NCBI GenBank assembly: GCA_964369465.1
Contig: CAYJEX010000004.1
Coordinates: 25,386-89,385 of the forward strand
From: CAYJHC01 sp964369465
GTDB lineage: Bacteria > Bacillota > Clostridia > Peptostreptococcales > Anaerovoracaceae
Direction of reading: 5' to 3'
Length of the DNA stretch: 64,000 bases
Shown here: in pieces, positions 18,209 to 27,515 of the stretch
Position numbering within the stretch: position 1 is the stretch's first letter
Layout of the letters: every line of letters starts with the position of its first letter
Position numbers and translations under genes: made by a program
The notes under the pieces: model-generated
What the model saw: only the letters and a program-made list of their open reading frames with translations
Told to the model about the DNA's origin: nothing
The model's database searches: none

Positions 18209-19558
18209 ATGTTAAGAACAGCTTTACCAAAAGTAAATATGACTTTGCCAGGGCCAAAAGCTCAAAAGGTAATTGAAAGAAGAGCAAACGCTATGCCAAA
18301 TGCAATTAGATGTGGATATCCACTTGTGATTAGCAGAGGTGAAGGTGCTATGTTCGAGGACGTTGATGGAAATGTTATTCTTGATTGGGTTGGAGGAGTA
18401 GGAGTTTTAAATATAGGATACTCCCACCCTGCATTGATTGAAGCTGTAAAAGAGCAATCAGAAAAATATTTTCATGCAATGATGAATATAACAACTCACG
18501 AAAGATATATTGAATTTGCAGAAAAAATAAACAAAATTGCACCTGTTAAAGGCGATGAAAAGAAAACAATGTTTGTTAATTCTGGTGCAGAAGCAGATGA
18601 AAATGCTGTAAAAATTGCTAGAAATTTTACAAAAAGACCAAACATCATAGTTTTCGATGGCGCTTTTCATGGAAGAACAGTTCTTACTATGACGATGACA
18701 GCAAATCCAAACTATTGTATCGATATGGCTCCGTATGCAGATGGAATTGTTAGAGCAAAATTCCCTAATGTATATAGAGCACCAGAAGGAATGGATGAGG
18801 CTGAGGCAATCAAATATTTCGTTGGAGAATTGGAAAAAACAATTGCAGAAGTTGGTGCAGATACTGTTGCTGGAATTGTTTTTGAACCTGTACAAGGTGA
18901 AGGTGGATTTGTACCAGCACCTCTTGCTTGGGTTAAAGAAGTAAGAGCAATATGTGATAAAATTGGAGCACTTATGATTACCGATGAAGTTCAAACAGGT
19001 TGGTCTAGATCGGGGAAAATGTTTGTTTCTGACTACTACAAAGAAGCAGGAGTGGCTCCAGATATTATGACTACAGCAAAGTCGATTGCAGGTGGTATGC
19101 CAATATCAGCATTAGTAGCAAGCAGAGAACTTATGGATGCTGTAACTCCAGGAACTATAGGTGGAACATATTGTGGAAATCCATTGGCTTGCGCATCAGG
19201 TTCGGCGTTGTTAGATGTTATGACTAATGAAAATTATCCAGAGAAAGCACAAAAAATTGCAGATACATGCATGTCTAGATTTAATAAAATGGCAGAAAAA
19301 TTCGACGTTATTGGAGATGTTAGAGGAACAGGCGCGATGATGGGTGTTGAATTCGTAAAAGATAGAGAGACTAAAGAACCGTTTGCTCAAATTGTTACTG
19401 ATATGGTAAACAACGCAATTCAAAAGGGATTGCTTTTAGAAGCAGCGGGCGCAAAAGGAAATGTTATTAGATTCCTTTGCCCTTTATGCGTAACTGAAGA
19501 ACAATTAGCAGTTGGACTAGATATTTTTGAAGAAACACTTGCAGAATGTTTAGCTTAG
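18209..19558 (+). CDS. Class III PLP aminotransferase (4-aminobutyrate / beta-alanine type)
   Basis: 449 residues. Class III aminotransferase hallmarks are ITDEVQTGWSRSGKMF (Asp binding the PLP pyridine nitrogen), TTAKSIAGGMPISA with the PLP-binding Lys, GAEADENAVKIARN, and GTYCGNPLACASGSALL. The closest named families are 4-aminobutyrate--2-oxoglutarate and beta-alanine/beta-aminoisobutyrate transaminases. In this setting it would convert beta-alanine or beta-aminoisobutyrate from pyrimidine breakdown to the semialdehyde. Own Shine-Dalgarno AGGAGG; transcribed separately from the regulator. Substrate not provable from sequence. Confidence 0.85.
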   Translation: MLRTALPKVNMTLPGPKAQKVIERRANAMPNAIRCGYPLVISRGEGAMFEDVDGNVILDWVGGVGVLNIGYSHPALIEAVKEQSEKYFHAMMNITTHERYIEFAEKINKIAPVKGDEKKTMFVNSGAEADENAVKIARNFTKRPNIIVFDGAFHGRTVLTMTMTANPNYCIDMAPYADGIVRAKFPNVYRAPEGMDEAEAIKYFVGELEKTIAEVGADTVAGIVFEPVQGEGGFVPAPLAWVKEVRAICDKIGALMITDEVQTGWSRSGKMFVSDYYKEAGVAPDIMTTAKSIAGGMPISALVASRELMDAVTPGTIGGTYCGNPLACASGSALLDVMTNENYPEKAQKIADTCMSRFNKMAEKFDVIGDVRGTGAMMGVEFVKDRETKEPFAQIVTDMVNNAIQKGLLLEAAGAKGNVIRFLCPLCVTEEQLAVGLDIFEETLAECLA

Positions 19559-19589
19559 AACATATTTTTAAAAATAAATACAGTGAAAT

Positions 19590-19630
19590 TCACAAAGTAA
19601 AACCTCTATATTAGAGGTTTTACTTTGTGA
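19590..19630. terminator. Perfect 19-bp inverted repeat after the aminotransferase gene
   Basis: TCACAAAGTAAAACCTCTA (19590-19608) and its exact complement (19612-19630) with a 3-base loop. It has no terminal T tract, but the long hairpin with internal T4 may act as a terminator. The unusual perfection could also reflect a protein-binding site. Confidence 0.6.
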
Positions 19631-19686
19631 TAAATTCTAATATAATATAATATATAAAGATGCGTTTCTAAGGTATAATATATTTA

Positions 19687-19724
19687 GAAAAGAAAAGAAA
19701 AGAAAAGAAAAGAAAAGAAAAAAA
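19687..19724 (+). repeat. Pentanucleotide tandem repeat (GAAAA)7 between promoter and ribosome binding site
   Basis: Seven units of GAAAA (19687-19721) followed by AAA, then AAGGAAGG (ribosome binding site) and ATG 19738. A TATAAT at about 19674 puts the transcription start next to the repeat, so it lies in the 5' leader of the CPBP gene. Copy-number changes by slippage would alter leader length, not reading frame. Confidence 0.85.
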
Positions 19725-19737
19725 GGAAGGTATATTT

Positions 19738-20670
19738 ATGGAAAGAAGTAAAAGTTTTAGAGAAAGAATAGAATTGAAGGTTCTGATATTGGTAATTGTA
19801 TATATTTTATTGCCCTTTCCATTTTTACTGATAGAAAGAATGGTATATGGCTTTATTTCTGCTGTTTCAAATGATATGATATGGAATGTTCCCAATATGC
19901 TTATCATATCACAAATAATATATTCGGGCGGAATGCTTATCGTTTTCTCTATTTGGTTTTTCAAAGATGATAAGAATAACAAAAATGAGTTAATACCAAG
20001 AAAAGGTGATTTTGGTGTAATATGTGGACTTTGTGCGATAGTAGGGATGTATTCTTCTTCTATGGCGGGGAGTGGATTATTGTATGTAACTGGAGTTTAT
20101 GATAACGATGGTATGTACTCTGACATTACTTCAATGATCACTGAAGCAAATTTTCTTCTTACTGTTTTTGCTGTTGTAATTGTCGCTCCAATAATGGAAG
20201 AAATTCTTTTTAGAGGATTAATATTCAAAAACTTAAGAAGGAAGTATAGTTTTTGGGTTGCAGCATTGGCAACAACTTTGATTTTTGTGATTGCACATGC
20301 GAATCTTTATCAGGGATTGGCGATTTTTCCAGTCGCACTATTCTTTTCATATTTATATGAAAAGTTTGGGAAAATATGGGTTCCTATCCTTGCACATATG
20401 TGGAATAATTTACTAGCAACACTGGCGAATAAGTTTATAGGAGGAGAAGGTATAGAAGAAGAATTGATTCCTTTGGAATACTTTGTCGTTGGGGCGTATT
20501 TATTAATTATTGGAGGAGGGATATTGTTTTTAATGGCATTTTGCTTATACAAGTCAAAATATCCAAAAGGGAAGGAAAGAAAGAAATTGACTAAACCAGT
20601 TCCAATGGAAATAGATATTACTATTGCAAACCAAAAAATGCAAAACGACGAATCGGATAGGGTAGAATAA
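19738..20670 (+). CDS. CPBP family intramembrane metalloprotease (CAAX-like)
   Basis: 310 residues with about eight hydrophobic segments. The CPBP/Abi motifs are present: EEILFRG (motif 1, residues about 155-161, catalytic Glu pair) and IAHANLYQG (motif 2, metal-binding His), with a third His in LAHMWNN. Bacterial members process membrane proteins or peptides, including bacteriocin precursors and immunity factors; the substrate is unknown. The stop codon abuts the pcrA start, so the two are probably co-transcribed. The 5' leader carries the (GAAAA)7 repeat. Confidence 0.85.
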   Translation: MERSKSFRERIELKVLILVIVYILLPFPFLLIERMVYGFISAVSNDMIWNVPNMLIISQIIYSGGMLIVFSIWFFKDDKNNKNELIPRKGDFGVICGLCAIVGMYSSSMAGSGLLYVTGVYDNDGMYSDITSMITEANFLLTVFAVVIVAPIMEEILFRGLIFKNLRRKYSFWVAALATTLIFVIAHANLYQGLAIFPVALFFSYLYEKFGKIWVPILAHMWNNLLATLANKFIGGEGIEEELIPLEYFVVGAYLLIIGGGILFLMAFCLYKSKYPKGKERKKLTKPVPMEIDITIANQKMQNDESDRVE

Positions 20671-22875
20671 ATGTGTGAATTACTTAAAAATTTGAACGAA
20701 AAACAAAAGGAAGCTGCAATGAGCACAGAAGGGCCATTGTTGATTCTGGCGGGTGCTGGAAGCGGCAAAACAAACACAATGATGCATCGGATCGCATATC
20801 TTATAAAAGAAAGAAATGTAAGTCCGTATAATATTATGGCAGTGACATTTACAAATAAGGCGGCAACTGAAATGAAAGAAAGAATAATTAGACTTTTAGG
20901 AGAAGAACCTAAAATCTGGATAATGACTTTCCATGCATCCTGCCTTCGATTGCTAAGATCCTATGGAGAAAAAATAGGATATAGCAAGGATTTTGTAGTG
21001 TATGATCCTAGCGATCAAAAGAGTGTGATTAAAAGTATTATCAAAGAGATTGATATTGATGAAAAAAACTATAAAGTATCGTCTATACTTGCATTAATTA
21101 GTGACGCAAAAAACCAAGGGATAGAGCCGAAAGAATTCGAAGTAGAATTTGGTGGAGGATATAGAAACGAAGTAATTGGCGAAATATATGATCGTTATAT
21201 GGAGATTCTGAAAAAAAACAATGCAATGGATTTTGACGATCTTTTAGTAAATGCTGTAAAACTGTTAAAAAACAATGAAGAGGCAAGGGTTAAATGCCAA
21301 AACAGATTTAGGTATATTATGGTGGACGAATACCAAGATACAAATAAAATCCAATACGAGCTTATCAAGCTTCTAGTAGGCGAAGAGAGAAACCTTTGCG
21401 TTGTGGGGGATGATGACCAGTGTATTTACGAGTGGAGAGGTGCAGACATAAATAACATTCTTGATTTCGAAAAAGATTTTAAAGGAGCGAAAAAAATCAA
21501 GTTAGAACAAAATTATCGATCTACTACTAGCGTGTTAAATGTTGCAAATTCCGTAATTGAGTATAATTCAAAACGAAAGTCAAAAAAACTTTGGACTGAA
21601 AATGAAGAGGGAAAAAAACCTGTATATAGAAGACTAGAAGATGCAAAAGAGGAAGCATATTATGTAAGCCAAGAGATAGAAGTGTGGAAAAATAAAGGAA
21701 ATAAATATAGCGATTTTGCGGTTTTGTATAGAACAAATGCACAGTCAAGAATATTTGAGGAATTTTTTGCAGCAAGAAGAATTCCATACCGTGTTTTTGG
21801 TGGGGTTAGATATTATGATAGAAAAGAAATAAAAGATATTGTTGCATATATGAGGTTAGTATTAAATCCAAAAGATGATTTGGCATTGACTAGAATAATC
21901 AATGAACCTAAACGAGGAATTGGTGCCAAAACACTTTCAACACTATCATCATTAGCAAAAGTTAGAAAAGAAAGTCTTTTCGAGACGTTGTTGGATGAAA
22001 CAATATTAGACTCATTTTCACAAAAAGTTGCGGTAGAATTAAGAAAATTTGTAATAATGATAGTAAAATATGTGAACGAAAAGAATTCTTTGAGAGTGTC
22101 GGATATATATGAAGGCATTTTGAGAGACAGCGGGTATGTGGGATTTTTAGATAAACAAAAAACTCAGGAAGCTCGAAATAGAATTGATAATATCCTGGAA
22201 TTTAAAACGACAATTATTAATTATGAAGAAGAACAAGCAGAACCTACTCTATCGGATTTTCTAGAAAAAATTGTTCTTATTTCAGATGTTGATAATCATG
22301 ATCCTAGCGAAGAGGCTGTTACGCTTATGACCTTTCACAGTGCAAAAGGATTAGAATTTCCATTTGTATTTATGGTTGGAATGGAAGATGGACTTTTTCC
22401 AGGATGGAGGAGCATAGAGAAGTTAGAAAAACTAGAGGAAGAGAGAAGATTATGCTATGTAGGAATGACTAGAGCCATGAGCAACTTGTGGCTTACGAGT
22501 GTAAACTATAGAGTCTTATTCGGAAACGGTGACTATACTAGGGAATCAACTTTTTTGAAAGAAATAAATCCAAAACTAATAACAGGGGATGGGGTTTATA
22601 AAAACAAGGCAGAGTCGAGATTAGGCACGGAACGAAATATTGATGGCGAAAATGGTATACCAGGATACAAACCATTTGAAAAATATAAGGAAGCCAAGAG
22701 CAAATTAATTGAAAAAAAAGAAAAACTTGTTTTAGAACAAGGCGAAAGAATTAAACACGGGAAATTTGGGGAAGGTGTAGTTATAGATGTAAATGAAAAT
22801 ATTATCACTGTGATTTTTGATGATGCTGGGCAAAAGAAATTGGTTACTGATGTAGCACCAATAGAAAAAATATAA
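20671..22875 (+). CDS. pcrA: ATP-dependent DNA helicase PcrA/UvrD
   Basis: 734 residues, superfamily 1A helicase. Motifs: Q-motif LNEKQKEAA, Walker A LAGAGSGKTN, motif Ia TFTNKAATEMKER, Walker B MVDEYQDTN, motif III VVGDDDQCIYEWRGA, motif IV LEQNYRSTT, motif V VTLMTFHSAKGLEFPFVFMVG and motif VI EERRLCYVGMTRA. The C-terminal Tudor-like tail (GERIKHGKFGEGVVIDV) contacts RNA polymerase in PcrA. It acts in nucleotide excision repair, fork restart and transcription-coupled repair. Immediately upstream of ligA, a conserved pcrA-ligA pair. Confidence 0.96.
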   Translation: MCELLKNLNEKQKEAAMSTEGPLLILAGAGSGKTNTMMHRIAYLIKERNVSPYNIMAVTFTNKAATEMKERIIRLLGEEPKIWIMTFHASCLRLLRSYGEKIGYSKDFVVYDPSDQKSVIKSIIKEIDIDEKNYKVSSILALISDAKNQGIEPKEFEVEFGGGYRNEVIGEIYDRYMEILKKNNAMDFDDLLVNAVKLLKNNEEARVKCQNRFRYIMVDEYQDTNKIQYELIKLLVGEERNLCVVGDDDQCIYEWRGADINNILDFEKDFKGAKKIKLEQNYRSTTSVLNVANSVIEYNSKRKSKKLWTENEEGKKPVYRRLEDAKEEAYYVSQEIEVWKNKGNKYSDFAVLYRTNAQSRIFEEFFAARRIPYRVFGGVRYYDRKEIKDIVAYMRLVLNPKDDLALTRIINEPKRGIGAKTLSTLSSLAKVRKESLFETLLDETILDSFSQKVAVELRKFVIMIVKYVNEKNSLRVSDIYEGILRDSGYVGFLDKQKTQEARNRIDNILEFKTTIINYEEEQAEPTLSDFLEKIVLISDVDNHDPSEEAVTLMTFHSAKGLEFPFVFMVGMEDGLFPGWRSIEKLEKLEEERRLCYVGMTRAMSNLWLTSVNYRVLFGNGDYTRESTFLKEINPKLITGDGVYKNKAESRLGTERNIDGENGIPGYKPFEKYKEAKSKLIEKKEKLVLEQGERIKHGKFGEGVVIDVNENIITVIFDDAGQKKLVTDVAPIEKI

Positions 22876-22894
22876 GACATTGAGAGGGAGAAAA

Positions 22895-24856
22895 ATGGAT
22901 AGCGCTATTAATAGAATAAAGGAACTGACAGCGATATTAAATCAAGCAGCGAAAGCTTACTATACAGATAACAAGGAAATAATATCAAATATAGAATATG
23001 ATAAGCTATACGATGAATTACTTTGTCTTGAGAAAGAGCATGGTGTTGTGCTTTCTGATAGCCCTACTGTGAATGTAGGATATGAAATACTAGAGAGCCT
23101 ACCTAAAGAAAAACACCCAAATAAAATGTTGTCTCTTGATAAAACTAAAGATATAAATGCAATTGTAAGTTGGATAGGAGATAAAGAGGGCGTTTTATCA
23201 TTTAAAGTGGATGGAATTACAATTGTTCTCACATACGATAATGGAGAACTAATAAATGCTGTGACAAGAGGAAATGGAGAAATAGGAGAAATAGTTACAT
23301 CGAATGCAAAAATGTTCAAGGATGTGCCGCTATCTATTTTTGAAAAGGAGAAACTTATTGTAAGAGGAGAAGCTTATATTGGATATGCGGATTTTGAGAG
23401 GATCAATAAAAAATTGGATGTCGAGGTAGAGCAATATAAAAATCCACGAAATCTTTGCAGTGGTTCAGTTAGACAATTAAACACAAAAATTACGAAGGAG
23501 AGAAACGTTTCTTTTCTTGCTTTCGAGATGATTGGAACTAAAGATGGTGAAAAAGAAAAAGAATTAATAATGTTAAATGAGATGGGTTTTAAGATTGTCC
23601 CATATGAAAAAGTAAACAAAATTAATGTTGAAGAGAAAACAAAAGAATTGACACAATCTGCGAAAGTAAGTGACATCCCAACAGATGGACTTGTATTGAG
23701 TTACAATGATATAGAATACGGAGTTTCACTAGGTGTCACATCGAAATTTCCAAGAAATGCAATTGCATATAAGTGGGAAGACGAAACAGCAAAAACTATA
23801 TTAAGAGAAATAGAATGGAGTCCGTCAAGAACTGGACTAATTAATCCGGTTGCAATTTTCGACCCAGTAGAACTTGAGTCGACAACAGTTACAAGGGCTT
23901 CAGTTCATAATATAAGTATCTTAAAAGATTTAAATTTGGTCGTTGGGGATAAAATAGAAGTATACAAGGCAAATATGATAATTCCGCAGATAAGTAGAAA
24001 TTTAAAAGAAAAATTTTGTCCTGAAAATGAAATAGAAATAATTGAAAAATGTCCAATATGCGATGAAAACACAGTTATAAAGAAAGAAGGTGCAGTTGAA
24101 ACTCTTTTATGCCCCAATGTAAATTGTCCTGCAAAAAAAATAAAAGAATTTGTGCATTTTATTAGTAGAGATGCAATGAACATAGAGGGTATCTCAGAAG
24201 CGACAATAGAAAAGTTTATTGCAGAACACATACTAGAGGATTTAAGTAGCATATACGACGTAAAATACAAACAAGAAGTTATTTCATCTATGGAGGGATT
24301 CGGAAGTAAATCATTTAATAATATGGTTAATGCGATAGACAAATCAAAATTAGTAGAGACACATAGATTTTTATACGGATTAGGCATAGGAGGAATAGGA
24401 ATAGCAAATGCAAAATTGATATCAAAAAGATGGAAAGGAATTTGGCAAGACATACAGAATTCGGCATATGAAGAGCTAGTTGAAATAGATGGAATAGGGC
24501 CTGTTATGGCCACGAACTTTGTTGAGTATTTTAGGAAGAAAAGTAATTTAATAGAAATTGAGAAACTTTTGAATTGTATAACCCTCATTGAAGAAGAGGA
24601 CGTTGACTTTGATAATATGCCACTAAAAGATAAGGTATATGTGATCACAGGATCCACAGCAATCTTTTCAAACAGAAATGAAATGAAGAATTTCATAGAA
24701 AAAAATGGAGGCAAGGTATCGTCATCTGTTAGTAAGAATACAGATTACCTTATAAATAATGACAAAGGATCGAGCTCTTCAAAAAACAAATCGGCAACAG
24801 CACTAGGAATAAAAATAATAAGTGAAGAAGAATTGATCAATTCAATAAACGGATAG
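22895..24856 (+). CDS. ligA: NAD-dependent DNA ligase LigA
   Basis: 653 residues. ATG 22895 is chosen because GAGAGGGAG lies just upstream; a TTG 15 bases earlier is unlikely. Adenylation motif KVDG (Lys about 111) is followed by AVTRGNGEIGE, slightly off the usual TRGDGxxGEDVT. The OB fold, a C4 zinc finger (CPICDENTVIKKEGAVETLLCP, then NCPAKK), helix-hairpin-helix repeats (GLGIGGIGIANAKLI) and a C-terminal BRCT domain (VYVITGSTAIFSNRNEM) follow. It seals nicks in replication and repair. Last gene of the CPBP-pcrA-ligA run; convergent with the next gene. Confidence 0.95.
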   Translation: MDSAINRIKELTAILNQAAKAYYTDNKEIISNIEYDKLYDELLCLEKEHGVVLSDSPTVNVGYEILESLPKEKHPNKMLSLDKTKDINAIVSWIGDKEGVLSFKVDGITIVLTYDNGELINAVTRGNGEIGEIVTSNAKMFKDVPLSIFEKEKLIVRGEAYIGYADFERINKKLDVEVEQYKNPRNLCSGSVRQLNTKITKERNVSFLAFEMIGTKDGEKEKELIMLNEMGFKIVPYEKVNKINVEEKTKELTQSAKVSDIPTDGLVLSYNDIEYGVSLGVTSKFPRNAIAYKWEDETAKTILREIEWSPSRTGLINPVAIFDPVELESTTVTRASVHNISILKDLNLVVGDKIEVYKANMIIPQISRNLKEKFCPENEIEIIEKCPICDENTVIKKEGAVETLLCPNVNCPAKKIKEFVHFISRDAMNIEGISEATIEKFIAEHILEDLSSIYDVKYKQEVISSMEGFGSKSFNNMVNAIDKSKLVETHRFLYGLGIGGIGIANAKLISKRWKGIWQDIQNSAYEELVEIDGIGPVMATNFVEYFRKKSNLIEIEKLLNCITLIEEEDVDFDNMPLKDKVYVITGSTAIFSNRNEMKNFIEKNGGKVSSSVSKNTDYLINNDKGSSSSKNKSATALGIKIISEEELINSING

Positions 24857-24862
24857 ATGAAC

Positions 24863-26425
24863 TTATTTTCTTTTGCAAACAATACTTGAAATCAAGGCTG
24901 ATAAAAATATTAGTAGGATTACAAGGATTGGTGTAATCGGAATGAGTAAGACAGTAATTATTGACATTGCCTTTATTAGATTATTTATTATAGATAGCTT
25001 TCTAACCTTTTTCATTGCTCTACGACTTAGCCTTATTGATAAAGGAATTAATGACAAATCTCTCTTGCTTAATGTCATATGATATAAAACGTTTTCTTCG
25101 CTATTCGCATAGCCCGAATAAATTCCCACGTCGGCAGAAGTAATTAATGGAATTTCTATATCACTACCTCCTACGAAAAGTAACCGATCCTTATCAGGTA
25201 AAGAATCTTTAATTTCTTCTAATTTTTGGGCCTTTTCTCTTGCACTAAGATCTGAATGAATATGCGCGATGTTAAGTGACTGGGCCAGTTTTTCAGTAGT
25301 AATATATCTATCTCCTGTGAAAATATGTGTATTAGATATCCCCATAGCATTTAATTCTTCAAGAGCATGCTTTGCAGTAGGCTCGATCTTGTTTTCCAAC
25401 CCAATACACCCTAAATATGTTTTGTCAGAAGCTATATGTATCAGTGTTGCTTCGGTATCTAAGTACATATCAGGGAAGCCCATTTGACACATTAATTTGT
25501 AGTTGCCTACGTAGATTATTTTGGAATTCACATGTGCGGAAGTACCATGGCCTGAAATAAAACGAAAGTCGGCAATTATTGAAGGATCAACGGGATTAGC
25601 AGCACTTTTAATTGCTTGCGAAATTGGATGATCTGAATAATATGCACCATATGCAGCAAGCTGAAGAAGTTCACGAGGTTCAATTTTGGATGATTTTACA
25701 TAAATCAAATTGTATTCTTCGTTTGTGATTACATTGCCTCTATTAAACACAATCGTGTTTGTGTTGCTTAAATTTTCAATGATTAATTTCTTTTTTACAA
25801 TAATTCCCGAATGTGCAAAAATAGTAATAAGTTGATTGAGCATATACTTGATGAAAGAAAATGAGTCTGCTGAACTAGAAATAAGTATTAAAGTTACACC
25901 TAGATATGCGAATCTTTCTGATAAAGGGTATGGGCAGGCAAATGCACCATAAAAGTATATTGCAAAACCCAAAATAGAAATAACTGAAAAAAATCTTCTT
26001 TTATTTTTCAAAAATGTCTTTTCATACATACTGTATTTTGTTTTGTGTGGTATTTCCAAATTAGAATTTAACTTATTTGTTATGTTCCATATGAAATATT
26101 TCACGAAAAATATATAACAGTAAACGACTATGTCGAAGTATCTTTGTGCTAAGAGAGAAAAAAAGATTAATAAGAATATTATGCAAAAATAAGGGATATC
26201 TTCTTTTAGATATGATGTATATTTTTTGTTTTTGGTTATTAATGAAGATAGAGGTTCTAGAAAGGAATTGAGCATAACAAAAGCAGTAACAATGTACAAA
26301 TACGTATTACTATTTAGAAATTCCAGATAAGAAATTCCAATGTATAAATGATCAAATACGACCGAAGATATAAGTATAGTACCTACAAATAATCGTAAAT
26401 ATAATAAAGTGTAGTTTGTTCTCAT
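24863..26425 (-). CDS. P-type-ATPase-like membrane protein with all catalytic motifs degenerate (pseudo-ATPase)
   Basis: 520 residues; start at 26425 with GGAGGAG upstream. The C-terminal half aligns by eye with the P and N domains of P1B metal ATPases: IVFNRGNVIT replaces IVFDKTGTLT (phosphorylated Asp is Asn, about residue 228), DHPISQAI keeps the HP locus, SGHGTSA keeps GxG, FTGDR replaces TGDN, and VGGSDIEIPL replaces VGDGVNDAPAL. The metal-site CPC position reads SSS, and no actuator TGE loop is present between the N-terminal helices. It cannot form a phosphoenzyme and is unlikely to pump ions. It has about eight membrane helices. It is divergent, over 81 bases, from the Rnf-like operon. 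A regulatory or scaffolding role is inferred. Confidence 0.75.
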   Translation of the reverse strand: MRTNYTLLYLRLFVGTILISSVVFDHLYIGISYLEFLNSNTYLYIVTAFVMLNSFLEPLSSLITKNKKYTSYLKEDIPYFCIIFLLIFFSLLAQRYFDIVVYCYIFFVKYFIWNITNKLNSNLEIPHKTKYSMYEKTFLKNKRRFFSVISILGFAIYFYGAFACPYPLSERFAYLGVTLILISSSADSFSFIKYMLNQLITIFAHSGIIVKKKLIIENLSNTNTIVFNRGNVITNEEYNLIYVKSSKIEPRELLQLAAYGAYYSDHPISQAIKSAANPVDPSIIADFRFISGHGTSAHVNSKIIYVGNYKLMCQMGFPDMYLDTEATLIHIASDKTYLGCIGLENKIEPTAKHALEELNAMGISNTHIFTGDRYITTEKLAQSLNIAHIHSDLSAREKAQKLEEIKDSLPDKDRLLFVGGSDIEIPLITSADVGIYSGYANSEENVLYHMTLSKRDLSLIPLSIRLSRRAMKKVRKLSIINNLIKAMSIITVLLIPITPILVILLIFLSALISSIVCKRK

Positions 26426-26488
26426 AATACTCCTCCACAAACATTTTATCACTAATTTGGTCTTTTTCAACAATAATATGGGATTTTA

Positions 26489-26497
26489 TGATAAAAT
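26489..26497 (+). promoter_or_regulatory. Extended -10 promoter of the rnf-like operon, near-leaderless
   Basis: TGA-TAAAAT (26489-26497) is an extended -10 element. The predicted transcription start falls about 26503-26505, within a few bases of the ATG at 26507, and no Shine-Dalgarno sequence precedes that ATG. Confidence 0.45.
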
Positions 26498-26506
26498 ATA
26501 TATGTT

Positions 26507-27514
26507 ATGAAAAGAGAAAACTTTAACGACAGAAAAAATACAAATAAAAAAATTGAATCAATTTTTGATAGAAAAAAAGAAAAAGTAACAAAACAAATCG
26601 CCACAAGTATGTGGATTCTTGTTATTGCCACTATCCCGAACATATTAGTTGCAGGATATATCTTTGGCGTTCAAGTATACTGGACTATTGCATTTTCCGT
26701 TTTTTTCTGTATGTTGTTTGAATACATATATAATGCATTAACACATACGAAATCGGATAGAAAGGATATTAGCTCAGTTGTGACTGGGATAATCTTGGCA
26801 TTCTTATTGCCTGCGAATATTCCCGTATATGCGCTTATTGTTGGATGTGGATTTTCCATTATCGTTGCAAAAAAACTTTTTGGAGGGCAAGGCCATACTG
26901 TTGTAAATCCAGCTGTGGCGGGCGCTCTATTTATGTGGTCCTTTTTCCCTGTAGAAATGGCTAATTTACCTTATCCAACTATTGCAAGTAAAATTGGAGG
27001 AGATATAGCTTCTACCCCCTGGCAAAACGTTGTTGCAGGAAATAATGAATTAATACCTAGTAACATAGAATTGGTTTTAGGGTTTGTTCCTGGCGGAATT
27101 GGGAGCGTAAGTGTAGTAGCAATAGTAGTAGGAGGAATTTTGCTATTGCTTACAAGAACAATTAGCTCTGCTATGGTCTTCTCGTATCTTGGAACATTTG
27201 TCTTGCTATCAATGTTTTTGGCCGATAGACCAGAGTTTCTCATATTGAACGGAAGCGTTTATTTAGCAGCGTTTTTCTTGTTAGGAGATCCATATACAAC
27301 ACCTAAAGCGACTTTACGAAAAATTATATATGGAGTATTATGCGCTGTGCTTTCATTTTTTGCAATATTACCTGCAATGACTATGGATGGGATATTAGTT
27401 GCTGTTTTATTAATGAACATTATTGGAATAAGGGGTAAAACTGATATTGTGGATGTAGATGTAAGTAAAAAAGTTGATGTAAAAGTTATAGAAAAAGAAA
27501 CGGAAGCTTATTAA
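26507..27514 (+). CDS. RnfD-like membrane subunit
   Basis: 335 residues with about nine membrane helices, of the NqrB/RnfD family: KKLFGGQGHTVVNPAVAGALF and LVLGFVPGGIGSVSVVAIVVGG match RnfD. The FMN-attachment motif (S/T)GAT-P appears altered to IASTP (Thr about 170 and Pro kept). A 20-residue acidic/basic tail follows the last helix. In a standard Rnf complex RnfD is a flavin-carrying core subunit that helps couple electron flow to ion transport. Here it opens a four-gene operon D-G-E-A with no rnfC before it and no rnfB after. Confidence 0.8.
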   Translation: MKRENFNDRKNTNKKIESIFDRKKEKVTKQIATSMWILVIATIPNILVAGYIFGVQVYWTIAFSVFFCMLFEYIYNALTHTKSDRKDISSVVTGIILAFLLPANIPVYALIVGCGFSIIVAKKLFGGQGHTVVNPAVAGALFMWSFFPVEMANLPYPTIASKIGGDIASTPWQNVVAGNNELIPSNIELVLGFVPGGIGSVSVVAIVVGGILLLLTRTISSAMVFSYLGTFVLLSMFLADRPEFLILNGSVYLAAFFLLGDPYTTPKATLRKIIYGVLCAVLSFFAILPAMTMDGILVAVLLMNIIGIRGKTDIVDVDVSKKVDVKVIEKETEAY

Positions 27515-27515
27515 A

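Noticed and set aside
23905..24714. A long minus-strand open frame of about 270 codons opposite ligA
   Set aside because: It lies within the coding strand of ligA, lacks a ribosome binding site and reads as low-complexity Ser/Phe-rich translation of an antisense strand.
26502..26504. An ATG five bases before the rnfD-like start as an alternative start
   Set aside because: It is out of frame and stops after two codons.
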